From: Armillaria gallica
Taxonomy: Eukaryota; Basidiomycota; Agaricomycetes; Agaricales; Physalacriaceae
DNA length: 64,000 bases
Direction of reading: 5' to 3'
Assembly (NCBI GenBank): GCA_037576215.1
Contig: JBANDB010000011.1
Span: forward strand, 1,612,001-1,676,000
Numbering within the stretch: position 1 is the stretch's first letter; every line of letters begins with the position of its first letter. The notes beneath the pieces were generated by a model. It was given only the letters and a program-made list of their open reading frames with translations. It had not been told where the DNA came from and made no database searches. The translations under genes were made by a program, and so were the position numbers. Shown here piece after piece: positions 1 through 12,663 of this stretch.

Positions 1-2488
1 ATATTACTGACTGACTGGCTCCACATTGGTGCGGATCAGCCAGGTTGCAGATTGCTCTGAACAGTGAAGTGACTGTAAAAATGACGCGATGTCGACGAAC
101 CACCGGCGCTATTGGCAGAAGAGAAAGAGCCTGGTAAAGAAGAAACCACGTCGTCGAGCGTATTGACATGGTCGATGACAGACTGCATTTGACAAACAAA
201 ACGGTGACCGCGCGAAAGGATGTAGGTAATGAGTGCCGACTAGCGCCTGCTCGGTCAGGTAGGGGCTCCACCGGACAATGCATTGCCATCCATCTAACCT
301 CAAAAAGAGTACGCTGAGATGGGCGGTATATTCACCCAAACAATCGCTCTAGGAGTCTCCTGGGAAGGATTGTGGTGGATCGATCGCTGCTCGGCGCAGC
401 GTGTATATGAAGGGTGGAAGGAAGGGCGGATGTGAGGACAGCAAAGCGCTGATCCTGGGAGGAAAGGGATACCTCGTGTACATGATGGCCGGGCCCCTCG
501 ATATAGAGGCAGTCATTATCTCCCCCGAATTGCGTACTAAAGGCAGCCATGAAACCCAAAGGCAGCGGTCCTTAGATGCATCAGTGGGAACCGGCGGAAG
601 ATGTGAGCGAGGATGGCAGCGATACGACTCGGAGGTTTCGGGTCCGATAACAGTTCCTTCGCCCGGCTCCGGTACGGCTGGAAAACATGCACGAACGGGA
701 GACATTTCTGTGCCCGAGGAGCTCCTGGCAGAGGCTCGAGGTGAAGTGTTTTTCGGAGTTTAGTTGTCGGCCGATGAACTGGGAAGGAGCTAAGCTCTCC
801 GAACGGACTGATCGCGATAGGTACTGGACATTATTGTTAGAGGGAGTAGCGTTTGTTCAGGGGAAGGCGTGTATGGAAACTAGAGCAAATCCAGAGAGAG
901 CAAAGACGAGGACAAGAGGGGGGAGAGCGGTATTGTCCAAGCAACGCAGCAGAAATGACGTGCGGGCTACGATGATGTTGCGTCTGCTAATCTGTGCAGC
1001 AGACAGAAACTCTAGTGTGCAGAAGATGGATGTCCTGATGCGGTTCTTTGTGCTGGGTAGAATGCCAGAAATGCGTTGAGCAATGCTTGTACCAAGTGGA
1101 GCGCGTCGACGTCTGTTGCACGACCCTGTGAGAAGCTCCTTATGCAGCGGCCAGACAAATTGATGAAACACAAGATGAGAAGCAGCTCACAATAAGTGCT
1201 GCTTCACGATGCGTATACAAAGAGCGTACCATCATTTAAAATGGCTGAAATCGTTGCAATTCGTTGCAATCCATACAGATGCGTGTAAAGTGGCCTGCGG
1301 AAGATAAATTTCTTGCCAGGTCAGCCTAGCCGCGCTTATACAAATCGAGACAAAAACTCACCATCTAAACTGGCAGGGAAGGATGATCAAAGTTCAAGGG
1401 ATAGTCTGTGTATTTACAGGCGGAAGCCATGAAGCGTCTCGTGACCACGAAAGAACAGTGCCCTTTTGACGCGCTAAGCAGTGTTTGTAGGCATAGAAGT
1501 TCTCTGGGAGAGCCAGGCAGGAACCAAAAAAGTAGAATGGCAAGCAAGAAAACCGGAGAAGAGACAAATCGAATCAAGATGACCATGGGAAATGCAGTCG
1601 AGAACCAAATGATGATAACACGGCTCAAACCTACGTCAGGTCCTTCCTCTGCGCTCTGGCGATTTCAGACAAAAGTCTAGCACGCTCTTTCAGTAGAGAC
1701 ACGGTACGCAGATGCTCGTCACCGTAATTGGAGTCGTAAAGTGCCTACAAAAGGCTGTCAATAACATATAGCGCGACGATAGCAAGGAAATCTCACGCTC
1801 TGGTTACTGCTTGAGTGTGATTGCCTACTCCAGGGTGTCCTACTAGACTCAAACGATTCGACTTCCAAGTCCTGGTCCACAGAACCAATCGTACCGGTAT
1901 ATCTCCCCGGAACCCTCGCCGACGTCTCCCTCTCGTTAAATAGAGGCAAGGAAAGCGCCAAGGGTGAGGGTACCTCGTGAATACATCTTGGAGGCGTACG
2001 CGGCGAGAGTTCCAGTGTGGCAGTTATGTTACTAATGCTCGTATTGGCGTGCCCGTTGGGAGAAGAGAGCTTGTATGTGTCATCGCCGTCATCGTAGAGG
2101 GGCTATGCATCTCTCTCTCTCTGTCCGTATGAGTCCTGCCTGCTGTCCAACCCAGCAAAGCGCCTCCGCGACAAGCGTGACCTCAGCATACTCTCCAGCC
2201 GCCAGCTTCCTCGGGTCGACACCACTCAGGTCCAAGTCATCGTTCTTGAGAATATCGGTCTCCAGAACGCCTAGAAAGATCTTCATGCATTGCACTTTGG
2301 CATTGAATATTGAGAGCTTCAGCACGCCGAGCAGGGGATTTCGACACAGCTGCCTGGCGTATACTGGGCGAAAGCAGGAGCTGTGAGGATAGGAAACATT
2401 CCAGGATTGCAAGGAGAAGTGAAGGAGTAAGATCTGTAGGGTATTGGGTGGGTATTGGAATTCGAGGAGCGGTCTCAGTTCGCTCACC
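1..2488. other. Left flank, no gene recognised
   Basis: Short open frames occur on both strands here, the longest about 130 codons. None has a recognisable domain, convincing splice pattern or paralogue elsewhere in the window. The stretch ends just upstream of the ATG of the NRPS-like gene and may hold its promoter, but I see no clear TATA box. A long minus-strand frame reaching from 2089 to 2814 overlaps the first NRPS-like exon antisense and I treat it as a shadow. Confidence 0.4.
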
Positions 2489-5389
2489 ATGTCCATGTTA
2501 TTCAAACTCCGAATAATAACCCCGCAGCCCGCTATCCCAATCAAGACCCCGACACATTTCCATTTGAATACCTTTGTGAATCTTGCGCATGGTGTGGACG
2601 TGGCCGCTAAATGGCTTGTCGAGCGTGGCGTGGGCGGTGGTGAAGACAAGGGAGGAATCGCGGTGCTTATGGGAAGCGACGTGGGGTTGTTTATCTGGGT
2701 AGCAGCCGGTATGAGAGTCGGGGTACCTGTGAGTCGCCATTTCCCTCGTTTCCTTCGCTTCCTCATCGCTGTTCCAGGTCCTCCTTCTCTCCGCACGACT
2801 AACACCTGTCGCAATCGACCACCTGCTCTCCAAAACAGAGCCTAATCCCAAACTGGTCCTCACATCACCTCTCACCTCCCGACTTACTCCTTCCCTAGCT
2901 CCCAATGCGCCGATATGGATCAAAGCCCCAACATACACTGGACTGCTTGCTTCGTCGTCAGCTTCCAGCATCGCTCTACCGCCCCATCCACTCTCTAACA
3001 CCACCATCATCCTCCATTCTTCTGGAACGACCGGCCTTCCGAAACCCATCTATCACGCTCACGAATATGTCCTCGGATACGGCCAAGACCATCTCTTTAC
3101 ACCTGAACATGTCGAGGCGCTAGGATGCAACGTGTCAACATTGCCTCTGCATGTACGTACGATGCTTGAAAGGTTACGCGATTTCTGACATGCTTTAGGC
3201 CTTTGGATTGCTGGCATCCATGCTGTCCCTTAGCATAGGGCTACCTTTCGTTCTCCCAGGCGCCGGAACGATCCCGACAGGAAGAGGACAATTGAAGGTT
3301 TTGGATGCGCTCTGCGCAGACGTGCATGCAAATGGAGTCAAAGTGAATGGCACGAACGGCCACTTGAATGGAACGACGCATACGATCCTCAATCGTGTTG
3401 GCTTAATGCTCTCCGTCCCCTCCGTTGTCGAAGACCTCCTCACGATACCTGTTGACCTGACTCCTTGCAACAGGCGCGACAGAAATCGGAGCGATCGCTG
3501 TCGTTCAACACGTCCCTGCCAACTACGATTGGCACTACCTCATCCCACGACAGGATATCCCATTGACGATCACACCTCTTGGCGAAGGCACATACCGGCT
3601 AAGCGGTCGAGCGCCAGGCTTGGATGAGGATTACATCGTGCAGGATCACCTAGTTGGTAATCCAGTCAAGGAAAATCAGTACCGCATCCTCGGTCGGAGC
3701 GACGACCTTGTCGTTCTCGCCAACGGGGAGAAGGTCCGCCCAAGTGGCATGGAACAAGCACTAGGAGAATGCCCTGGAGTACGGGGGGTCTTGGTGTTTG
3801 GGCAGGGCAGGGAAGGATGCGGTATCCTCGTCGAAGTCGAGGGCGAACCATCTGCGGACTTTGGGGCTTTCCTCGCCAAAGCAAACGAGCTCGCCGACAA
3901 GCACGCCAAGGTATCGAAAAAGATGGTGGTTTTCATCAGCCCCGGCGAGTTGGTGAGAACGGACAAGGGGAGTATCGCGAGGAAAGCGAGCTGGGAAAAG
4001 TGGGAGAAGGAGATTGTGAAGAGCTACGAAGATGCTGAGCAGGAGGAGGAGCCGATTATGGATGCTGATGCGGGTGTATGGGTCGCTCGCGTACTGAAGG
4101 AGGTCTTAGGCTATGACGTCCCCGAAACGAAGGACTTTTTCGAGTGTGGAATGGACTCGCTACAGGCTGCGAGGATACGGAGAAGGATTGGACGTTCGGT
4201 GAAGGTTGACCTCGAGACCGATTTCGTGTATCGGCACTCGACGGCAAGGAGGCTCGTATCAGCAATAGAGGAAGTGAGGGCGGGTCAGTATGTTTCTGAA
4301 GGAGTGCGGAGGGAAGAAAAGATGCGGCAGATGCTGGAGAAGTACCGGGCTGAGATGCTGGGAACCAAGGTGGTCCTTCTCACTGGATCAACGGGAAGCT
4401 GGGGATGTTTCCTCCTAGCGAGATTGGCCAAGGATCCAGAAGTCAAACGCGTCGTATGCATTAACCGGCCCGGAGGACGAGAGAGACAGGAGGCGGAGAT
4501 GAAAAGACGAGGTGCTGGCACCATCGACTGGTACAAGATCCACATGCTCGAAATTCCCGATCTCGGCGACGTCGACGACCAGCTGGAAGGTGTAGACGAC
4601 GTGACGCACATCATCCACAACGCGTGGCCAGTCAACTTTTCCCGAGGATTGGACAGTTTCGAGGGACATGTTCGGGGCCTAGTCAACCTCGTCAAGATAG
4701 CTCAGAGATCTTCAGCAAAGGATGTACGCGTACTATTCGCGTCGTCGATTGCCGTTGTCGGTCAGTATCCCTCGCAGCCGGTACCAGAGAAACCTGTCCC
4801 ACCGGAGTCGACGGCTGAGTTTGGGTACCCGGAAGCCAAGTGGGTGTGTGAAGAGCTACTGCTCTCGCTTGAGGGGAAGGTCCGAGGGAGCTCGGTGAGG
4901 ATTGGACAGATGACTGGGGCAGAGGGAGCCGGGGCTTGGAACGAGAGCGAGCATTTCCCAGTCGTGGTGGGTGCGAGCAAAGCCGTCGGAGCGCTTCCCA
5001 GGCTAGAGGGAACGCTCTCTTGGCTACCCGTCAACCGTGCCGGTCAGATCGTCATCGAGCTCTTGTTTTCCGAGCGCTTCAAGCCGATCTACCACATGGA
5101 GAACCCTGCTCGTCAGGAGTGGACGGCGGTGATCGATAATCTGTCAGATATACTTGGGATACCTGTTTTGGATTATGCAGAATGGCTGGAAAGAGTGAGA
5201 GGGAACGAGCAGGTAAACAAGCTGATTGGATTTTTGGAACGAGACTTTGAGCGGATGGCGAGTGGTGGCGTAGTACTTGGGACCGAGGAGGCGAAGAAGG
5301 ATTCAAAGGGAATGCGAGAGTCCGGTGTTGTTGGACGGAAGGAAGTTGAAGAGTACGTTAATTATTGGAGGGGCGTGGGCGTCCTTTGA
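2489..5389 (+). CDS. NRPS-like A-T-R enzyme (adenylation-thiolation-reductase), damaged in the A domain
   Basis: This is the only near full-length member of the NRPS-like family in the window. Known members adenylate a carboxylic acid, load it on a phosphopantetheine carrier and release it by NAD(P)H reduction; the substrate here cannot be read. Exons 2489-2728, 2778-3152 and 3199-about 3450 join in frame through 49- and 46-nt GT-AG introns. They encode the adenylation part with core A3 motif HSSGTTGLPKP. From about 3474 to 5389 one frame encodes the A5 motif TGATE, the C-terminal A subdomain, a carrier domain (CGMDSLQ, Ser codon 4157-4159) and a reductase with Rossmann GSTGSWG, FASSIAVVG and the YPEAK active-site Tyr/Lys. 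Between 3450 and 3474 the frame changes and roughly 45 residues expected before A5 are missing. A splice acceptor (gcaacag) survives at 3473, so I infer a deletion of an exon end plus intron donor. The protein is probably inactive in adenylation. Confidence 0.75.
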
Positions 5390-6635
5390 TGGAACCTCGG
5401 TTCGTGTAATCGTATACTTGCAATATTATCATAGACTTCAAGAGCTGCTGTTCATGGATTCCCTGCGAACAATCTGATCCATTTAGCGCCAATGCGGCGA
5501 ACGAGGACCCGTCGCACATACCTCGTCCATTTATTCCGTTCAATGACATTGTTCCTCCCTTGGGGCGAGTTTCCACTGGCGCGATTGTAGCTACAGCTCC
5601 CAGTCTCGCTAGTAGAAAGAAATATCTTCGCGTTATTAGATTCAATCCGAAAAAAACAGTACGCGTACGAGTTGCCTGTTGCTCCTCGGTATCCAGTGAG
5701 AATATCAGCGCTGATTAGCGCATCGGTGATGACTTAAGAAAGAGTCCTGAAACAAGGTTGCTGGTAATGATGCACGGTGACGAATGACGAGAAAGGATGG
5801 ATGCATGGCTGTAGATGGTGAGAAGAGAGGGTGACGGTCATGGTCAAACTCAACGTCGGACGGAATACCGGGCCGTATCACGACGTCACCAAATCGTCAT
5901 GAGTCTTACCTAATTCCCACTGTCCCGCTGCCGGACCGCCCGGTTCCTTCTCTTCAACCTTCCAATGAACTTCCTCCTTATAAACTTCGGAGTACTGCTG
6001 CGGCTCCCGCACCCGTCAGCCCAAGCTTTCTGTCGTCATTATGTAACAAATCATGCTGTCGACAAGACTCATGCCGGTCCTAGCTTCAAGTTCCTAAATC
6101 GTATTCTGTCCCATTCAAATGCCCCTCGCAGCTACGCGACTGCGGGGATAAGCGCCCTGAACAAAGCTTCGATCTTGTGTGAGTGAACTGATACTATTTC
6201 TGTTAATTTCTTTCTACAGATAATTCAGCCATTGCCCATCAGGTCTGTTGGCTGCGAGCGCCAGCACTCAGGTAAGTACATGGCGAGCACGAGATGCCTA
6301 CAGACAGATTAAACGTGCTGGAATTTCTTTTTTTTTAAAGACATCTACATGAGGACACTACCAAAGGCGATGGGCAATATTGGTTCTCGTGTTCCAGATT
6401 TTCATCGATAGTCCCTCTTTTAGTCACTATGTTTTCATCAGTCACATGCGTGGTTAACCTTGTGACTTGTCGCCGATGATACTAGAATCGCGCACATTTA
6501 GACCGAAGACACGTTTCGGTCTCTGTATGTTCTGAAATTGTGTTATCGTCATATCTGAATAGATCTAAACTCAAGCGCGCGCCTAAGACATCCCAATGAC
6601 GCATCTACATAGACGAACTCCCCTGCTACAGGAAG
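5390..6635 (+). promoter_or_regulatory. Duplicated intergenic leader with TATA box, unit A
   Basis: This DNA separates the NRPS-like stop from the caspase promoter. The first 350 bases resemble the 3' flanks of the NRPS fragments at 11170, 22360 and 39190. From about 5850 it matches 39620-40080 closely and 11595-12290 more loosely, including TTATAAAC at 5978-5985, an intron-like stretch ending in ttctacag near 6220, and a second donor (gtaagtac) near 6272. It may be the promoter and spliced leader of a lost small gene or a 5' UTR. No conserved protein frame survives in all three copies. Confidence 0.45.
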
Positions 6636-6645
6636 ATATATGTGC
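6636..6645 (+). promoter_or_regulatory. TATA-like box upstream of MC1
   Basis: An ATATATG core lies about 65 bases before the MC1 start codon. MC2, MC3 and MC4 have a TATATATAT box at 12569, 25443 and 41075, each about 90-100 bases before the chosen start codon, followed by the same gcct(a/t)tc/gg-like sequence. The constant spacing supports both the boxes and the start codons. Confidence 0.5.
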
Positions 6646-6701
6646 CTATCAAGAATCTGTTTCCCTTTAACCTCTTGGTTCTTCTCCCCTCGCACTCTCA
6701 A

Positions 6702-9111
6702 ATGGGACAAGTTCTCAGCGCCTTCAGATGGTTTCTCGGCGTTGCCTTCAAAAATTTAAGTAACGGTAAGCTAATTTTCTACTGTCATCCTCTAGTTGTC
6801 ATAGCTCCCTAGGTTTCAGCGTAGGGGAGGGGCAAGCGAAACGAGCACTCACAGGCAGAGGTGCACCTGTCCCGTAAGCACGTGAGCCCCGACATTTCAT
6901 GCTATCTGACCACGATATGTAGGCAAACACACCAAACCTTCGGGCTGATTATCGGTATCGACGAATACAAATTCGTAAAACCCAAGCAAGATTTACAAGG
7001 TGCCGTGAAGGACGCCAATGACTTTAGCAGTTATCTCCTCCATGATCGGGGTGTCCCAGAGACCAATATAATCAACCTTCGCAATGGGCGGGCAACAAGA
7101 TCCGCTATCATCGAAGCGTTCATAAAACTCAAGAATAATCCGAGAATCACCCCAGGCGAGGTAGCGATCATTATCTACTTTGCCGGGCATGGGGCTGTCG
7201 CTCGAAAACCAGCCGCGTGGAAAAACTGGGTGAACCCCACTGGTGAAGTCGAGATGTTGTGTCCTGCCGATATCAATCGAGGTATAAACGGAAAGGTCAA
7301 AGTTGAAGGGATTCCAGATCGAACACTTAGTCAACTTCTCTTGGATCTATCGAACGCCAAAGGGAATAACATTGTATGTCGCAGAACTGAGAGCGCGCGA
7401 TGATGCTGATGCTTTGCCGATGCCTTTTCAGACTTTGATACTTGACTGTTGCCATGCTGCCGGGATTAATCGTGGAGTAGTAACCGACCCAACGATACGG
7501 TCGCGCGCCTTAAACTCGCAACCCCTGTCGCCGACTTGCGACAAGGATATCTACTCCCATGCATCCCAGATCAGATCGTTCCAGAAAGACGAGTCGGGGT
7601 TTTCAGATTCGTATGGCTCGCACGTTCTATTGGCAGCCTGTAGGCGTACCGAGACTGCGTGGGAGAAAGATAAGAGTGGTATCTTTACGGCCGCTTTGCT
7701 CGGCTCCCTAAGATCTTTCGATCCAAGAGATCTCCCGCCGAGTTATGATTCACTGATGCAGAATATTCAGATACCGGGAAACTTGAAGTGAGTACTGAAT
7801 TAGTTTCTATGTTCCAAAGCTGAACAACCGCAATGTATTAGCCAGCATGCACACTGGGATGGAAGGCATATTCGCCGACGTCTGTTTGACTGCTGGCAAG
7901 AGCCTGTCAGTAGCTCTATGATCCCTTGCCATAAGGGAGATGGGAAACGTTGGCCGTCCGGTCTAATTTTACATGCCGGGAGCCTTCATGACATCAAGAA
8001 AGGCTCGACGTTCGAAATATTTAAATCGGATTCACCCGATGCCAATTCGAAGGATCTCATCACGACTTTGACGGTAACGGATGTGAAAACCGCCTTCTCC
8101 GTCCTTGCGCTTACTCCTTCCGACTCTGCTATCTTCACCTCTGATAGTCAACGGCCCTTCTGGTACGCTCGATTGCGGAAAGCATCTAGTCCCCGTCTTC
8201 ATATCTATTGTGACAATGCGCGCGTCCTGGACCAAATTCTCGCTGATGATAGCAAATCCAGGCTTACGGCATCTGTGTGCCCCGTCAAGGACCCAGACAA
8301 AGCGGATCTCTGCTTGACAGTGAAAGAAGGCGCCGTTCTCTTTCACCGAGGGAAAACATTTAGCAAGCTTTCTTCCTGTTCTCCTCCTCTCCCCCAATCC
8401 CGTCTTTACCACAATGCAGACATCCGAGATTTTATCAATCGCTACTCGCATTTTACCTCCCACCTGACAACGAAAAGTCCAATCTCCATTACAAGCTTGG
8501 TCACTATCAAAATGGTCAAACTAGGGCATAGTGGGAAGGGAATGGAAGAAGTTGCACTAACTTCCGTAGATGATGACGGGCGCACTGAGATTGTCCGAGT
8601 TCTAGACACGTCCCTAGACTTAGACGACCAAGATCATTACGGGTTTACGATTCATCAGAATCGTAATATCGACCTATACGTCTACCTTGTATACTTTGAT
8701 GCCTCCAAATCCGATATCGGTATGCCTCCATCATCAGATCTTTCTTGAAACTGATTTATTTGCCGCCCAGAAATTTGGTACTCTGCACAGAAGAGCCGAT
8801 TTGGAGACTCCGCCGATCCATGTCTCGTAAAAGACTCTAAGTCTAAACTTACTCTTGGTCATGGAAACACGACTATGACCCCACTGTGCCTCGACATCCC
8901 ACATGGCCAAGCTGAAGATGTCTGCTTCATAAAAATATATGTAGCTACGAAGGCGGTTGACATCGGGACTCTCGAACAGCTTCAATCTCCCGGTCCCGGT
9001 ACCAAAGCTCGGGGTGCCAAACGACATAACCTACCTGCCCAACTTTCTGACTTCGAATGGGCCTCAGAAACGATCGCTATCGTAACAAAACACCGTAACC
9101 GCTTTTCGTAG
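6702..9111 (+). CDS. Caspase-like protease MC1 (peptidase C14), intact, 716 aa
   Basis: Six exons join without a frame break: 6702-6765, 6813-6873, 6923-7373, 7432-7787, 7842-8719 and 8771-9111, with GT-AG introns of 47-58 nt. Residues 1-41 begin MGQVLSAF, which fits N-myristoylation (Gly2, Ser6). Residues about 42-300 are a caspase p20-like domain with THQTFGLIIGIDEY, catalytic His131 in YFAGHGA and catalytic Cys199 in DCCHAAG. Residues about 312 to 716 form a longer C-terminal region shared with MC2-MC4, opening with a WDGRH motif and ending in a hydrophobic beta-like segment (VCFIKIYVATKAVDIG). I do not know a name for that region. Fungal proteases of this kind act in cell death and stress; the specific role here is unknown. 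It is the only fully intact member of its subfamily in the array and lies downstream of the NRPS-like gene on the same strand. Confidence 0.88.
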
Positions 9112-9818
9112 GTGCAGCAGAATAGGCTACCAAAAGCCTGAAGAGCCAAAACCTTGACCTTGAAAGGTATCGTTTCGTTACCGCTTTGGCGATATATTGT
9201 TCTTACTTGGCTGTTTTATGTAGCTGCCTGAGTGGCTGCTCGATTTTATACAAGCATTTATGGAAGTATTTGGGAGTGTTCGGGTAATTTTGGTGGATGA
9301 TGGAATCGGCTCGTTCAGTTTATTGTGAAGTTGGACTGTTATCGCCTTTGTACTACTATTTCCTCCGGTGTCTCTCTTATGAGCTGGCACAAATGTTAGC
9401 AATAATGATACCTGTTTGCTGTGCGTTGTGACGCTCAGGCCCTCAAAACCTTCGCTTGCAGTTAAGGTGAGGTTGAGTTTGATATGTTTTAGTATTGCCA
9501 TAGCAAGAACGTAATCCATTCTTTCACTAGTAAGTTTAACATCTGAAGGATCTGGAATTTCAACAGAGAAGGTTCGCGGCTAGTGTCAGCACCAATGATT
9601 CAAATTAAGTTCCAAATTTCGAATCCGACTATAGCAAACTCTGAATCATCCTCGAACCCGGGGAGATATGGCCCAGGCTGAAACGGCCTTAGGCAGCTCG
9701 TGACTCTTCTCTCTTCCTACACATTAGGCTCACCAAGTCGATGTTATATCAACTCCGTGGTCTGATAAAGGGATGCCTTTCCATCTGAAGGGATGGCCGT
9801 ACCGACCACCCTGCGAGG
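9112..9818. other. Intergenic, MC1 3' flank to NRPS fragment
   Basis: No supported gene. A minus-strand frame (9178-9519) has no recognisable domain or paralogue. The right end runs into the truncated second NRPS copy. Confidence 0.4.
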
Positions 9819-11166
9819 TTTTGAGGAGCTACGAAGATGCGGAGCAGGAAGAGAGGCCAATTGTGGATGCGGATGCTGGTGTATGGGTCGCTTGGGTACT
9901 GAAGGATCATTCCCGAAATGCAAGGCTATTTCAGGTACGTATTGGACTCGTTACTGAAGGTAGACCTCGAGACCGATTTCGTGTATCGATGTTCGACGGC
10001 GAGGAGGCTTGTGTTGGCAATAGAGGAAGTAAGGATACGAAAGTATGTTTCTGAAGGGGTGGGGACTCGGAGAGAAGGAACAATGTGGAAGATGCTGGAC
10101 AAGTACCAGGCTGAGATCCTTGGAAGTAAGGTGGTCCTGCTCACTGGATCAACAGGAAGCTTGGGATGTTTCCTCTTAGCGAGACTAGCCAATGATCCGG
10201 AGTTCAAACGCGTCGTGTATTAACTGCACGGAGGACGAGAGAGGCAGTATGCGGAGATGAAAAGACGAGGTACTGGCACCATCGACTGGTACAAGATTCA
10301 CATGCTTGAAATTCCCGATCTCGGCAACGTCGACGACCAGTTGGAAGGTGTAGGCGACGTGACACACATCATCCACAATGCATAGCCAGTCAACCTTTCT
10401 CGGATTGGTCAGTTTCGAAGGACACGTTCGGGAGCTTGTCAACCTTGTCAAGATAGCCCGGAGATCGTCAGCGAAGGACGTACGCATCCTATTCGCATCG
10501 TCGATTGCTGTTGTCGGCCAGTATCCCTCGCAGTCGGTACAAGAACCTGTCCCACCGGAGTCGACGGCTGAGTTTGGGTATCTCAAGGCCAAGTGGGTGT
10601 GCGAAGAGCTATTGTTCTCGCTCGAGGGGAAGGTCCGGGGTAGCTCGGTGAGGATTGGACAGATGACTGGGGCAGAGGGAGCCGGGGCATGGAACGAGAG
10701 CGAGCACTTCCCAGTCGTCGTGGTTGCAAGCAAAGCCGTCGGAGCTCTTCCCAAGCTAGAGGGAACGCTCTCCTGGCTACCCGTCAACCGTGCGGGTCAG
10801 ATCATCATCGAGTTCTTGTTTTCCGACCGCTTTTACCACATGGAGAAACCTGCTCGTCAGGAGTGGACGGCGGTTATCGATAATCTGGCGGATATACTTG
10901 GGATACCGGTTTTGGATTATGCAGAATGGCTCGAAAGAGTGAGAGGGAACAAGCAGGTGAATAAGCTGATTGAGTTTTTGGAACGAGACTTCGAACGGAT
11001 GGCGATCGGTGGCGTAGTGCTGGGGACGGAAGAGGCAAAGAAGGATTCGAGGGGAATGCGAGAGTCCGGTGTCGTTGGACGGAAGGAAGTCGAAGAGTAC
11101 GTTAATTCTTGGAGAGGCGTGGCGTCGTTTGATGAAACCTCGGTCCATGAAATTGTATGCTTGTAA
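9819..11166 (+). pseudogene. NRPS-like fragment, unit B (part of T domain + reductase)
   Basis: Sequence from the SYEDAEQEE linker to the reductase C-terminus matches the 4020-5389 part of the unit A gene. The whole adenylation domain is absent. The carrier domain is gutted: its phosphopantetheine Ser region is deleted around 9905-9945. Frames break near 10210, and an in-frame TAG replaces the Trp codon of the NxWPVN motif at about 10383. From 10390 to 11166 the reductase frame is open and close to the parent (RIGQMTGAEGAGAWNE, WLPVNRAGQ). It is a dead copy left by duplication. Confidence 0.85.
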
Positions 11167-12663
11167 TAATATCATAGATTTCACAAGCTGGTATCAATGG
11201 ATCCCTGTAAACAATGCACAGAGCACTCATGATTTAGGTCAATTCAGCGCCACTGCGACGACCACGGACTCGTTCCTCACCTCGTTCATTCACTCCATTC
11301 AATGCTATTGGTATTCCCCAATTGGGGCGAGTGTTTACTCGTGTAATTGCAGTTACAGCTCCTGGTCTTGCTGATGGAAGAATATCTTAGCGTTGTTAGA
11401 TTCAATGAAAAAAAAACACCGCTATCATCAGGTATTCAGTAATAGCAACGCCGATTAGCGCGTCGGCGATGCTTCAAGAGATAACGCTGGAGATAAGGTT
11501 GCTTTTACTGTACATGGTGATGGATGCGAGAAGGTACACGACAGGACGGCCGTCACATAATGAGAACTTGAAGAGGGATGCACCGCACGTGGGGTGACAA
11601 ACGTCCGAACTATCGGGCCGTGACATGACACCCGGTTCCCCTTCTTTGAAAGCGCCCAACAAGTGTCACATTAAACACTTCGCTGAAAAGCATTCTTACC
11701 GTGCTATTTGACACTTCTTTCTCGTTTATAACATCGCAATACATTGTTGCAGCTCCAGCGCTTGTCAATATCTTCCACTGAGCCCTCTGTCCATCTTTAT
11801 GGATTCATGCCTTCGACGCGGTTTATGCCTGTCTATCTACTCATTCTGCGTTTTCACAATTAAACGTCCGATTCCATTTCTCCCATATTCAAATGCCCTC
11901 ATTCCTGAGGCTTGAACCCCGATAACGTTGGCCCAAAGGAAATTCGAAGGAAATAGATCGCGCAGCTGAAGACGCTTCCGTACACGCGTTTTCCTTTGTC
12001 GGAATCTACGTTTTGGCAAGGAGAATTTTATATCTGGCCGGACGTAAACCGCATAGAGAAGCTTTTCCATAGCCACTATGAATTTCCTTCGTACAGAAGC
12101 TCAGGCATAACTACGGTACTCCCGAAAGGCTAGTGTGACCACTTGCGCGGATAAGCACCGTGAGCAAAGGTTCGCGTGTGAGTGAATCAGTCTCGTTTTC
12201 CTTAATTTTGTTAACAGAAAATTCAGCCACCTCCCAACCAGTCTGTTGGCGGCGAGGGCCAGGATTCGGGTAGGCATGTAAGCACGACATGACTACAGCA
12301 GCGTCACAACGAGGACACTATCCACTGAGACGCCATGTTCTTCTTCCAGGGTCTCATTACCAGTCACTCTTCTCTTCACAGTTTCTTCGGTTATGGCCGC
12401 ATGCATGGGTGGCCTTGTGACTTGTTGCAGAAGACACACCAGAACTTACCGTGCATTCAGGCCGAAGGACACGTTTCGGTCTGTGTATATTGCACTTTCG
12501 TTATGTCTACATCTAGCGCGCGCTTAAGGCATCTCGATGACTTATATGCATGGGCGATGCCAGAGAAATATATATATGCCTTCAAGACTGCGTGTCTATC
12601 ATTGACTACTTGGATCTTCTACCCTCGCAATCTCATTACACGTAGTTCCCCAGTTCATCCAAC
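11167..12663 (+). promoter_or_regulatory. Duplicated intergenic leader and MC2 promoter
   Basis: The NRPS 3' flank and the leader of unit A are repeated here in more divergent form, with a weak TTATAAC at 11726-11732 in place of TTATAAAC. A TATATATAT box at 12569-12577 lies about 90 bases before the MC2 MGQILSA start. I see no protein-coding gene in the stretch. Confidence 0.45.

Noticed and set aside
2089..2814. 241-codon minus-strand frame
   Set aside because: It lies antisense to the first NRPS exon and has no recognisable domain.
3451..3473. A 23-nt intron (gttgac to aacag) in the NRPS-like gene
   Set aside because: Too short for a fungal spliceosomal intron. It also leaves the A domain about 45 residues short and out of phase.
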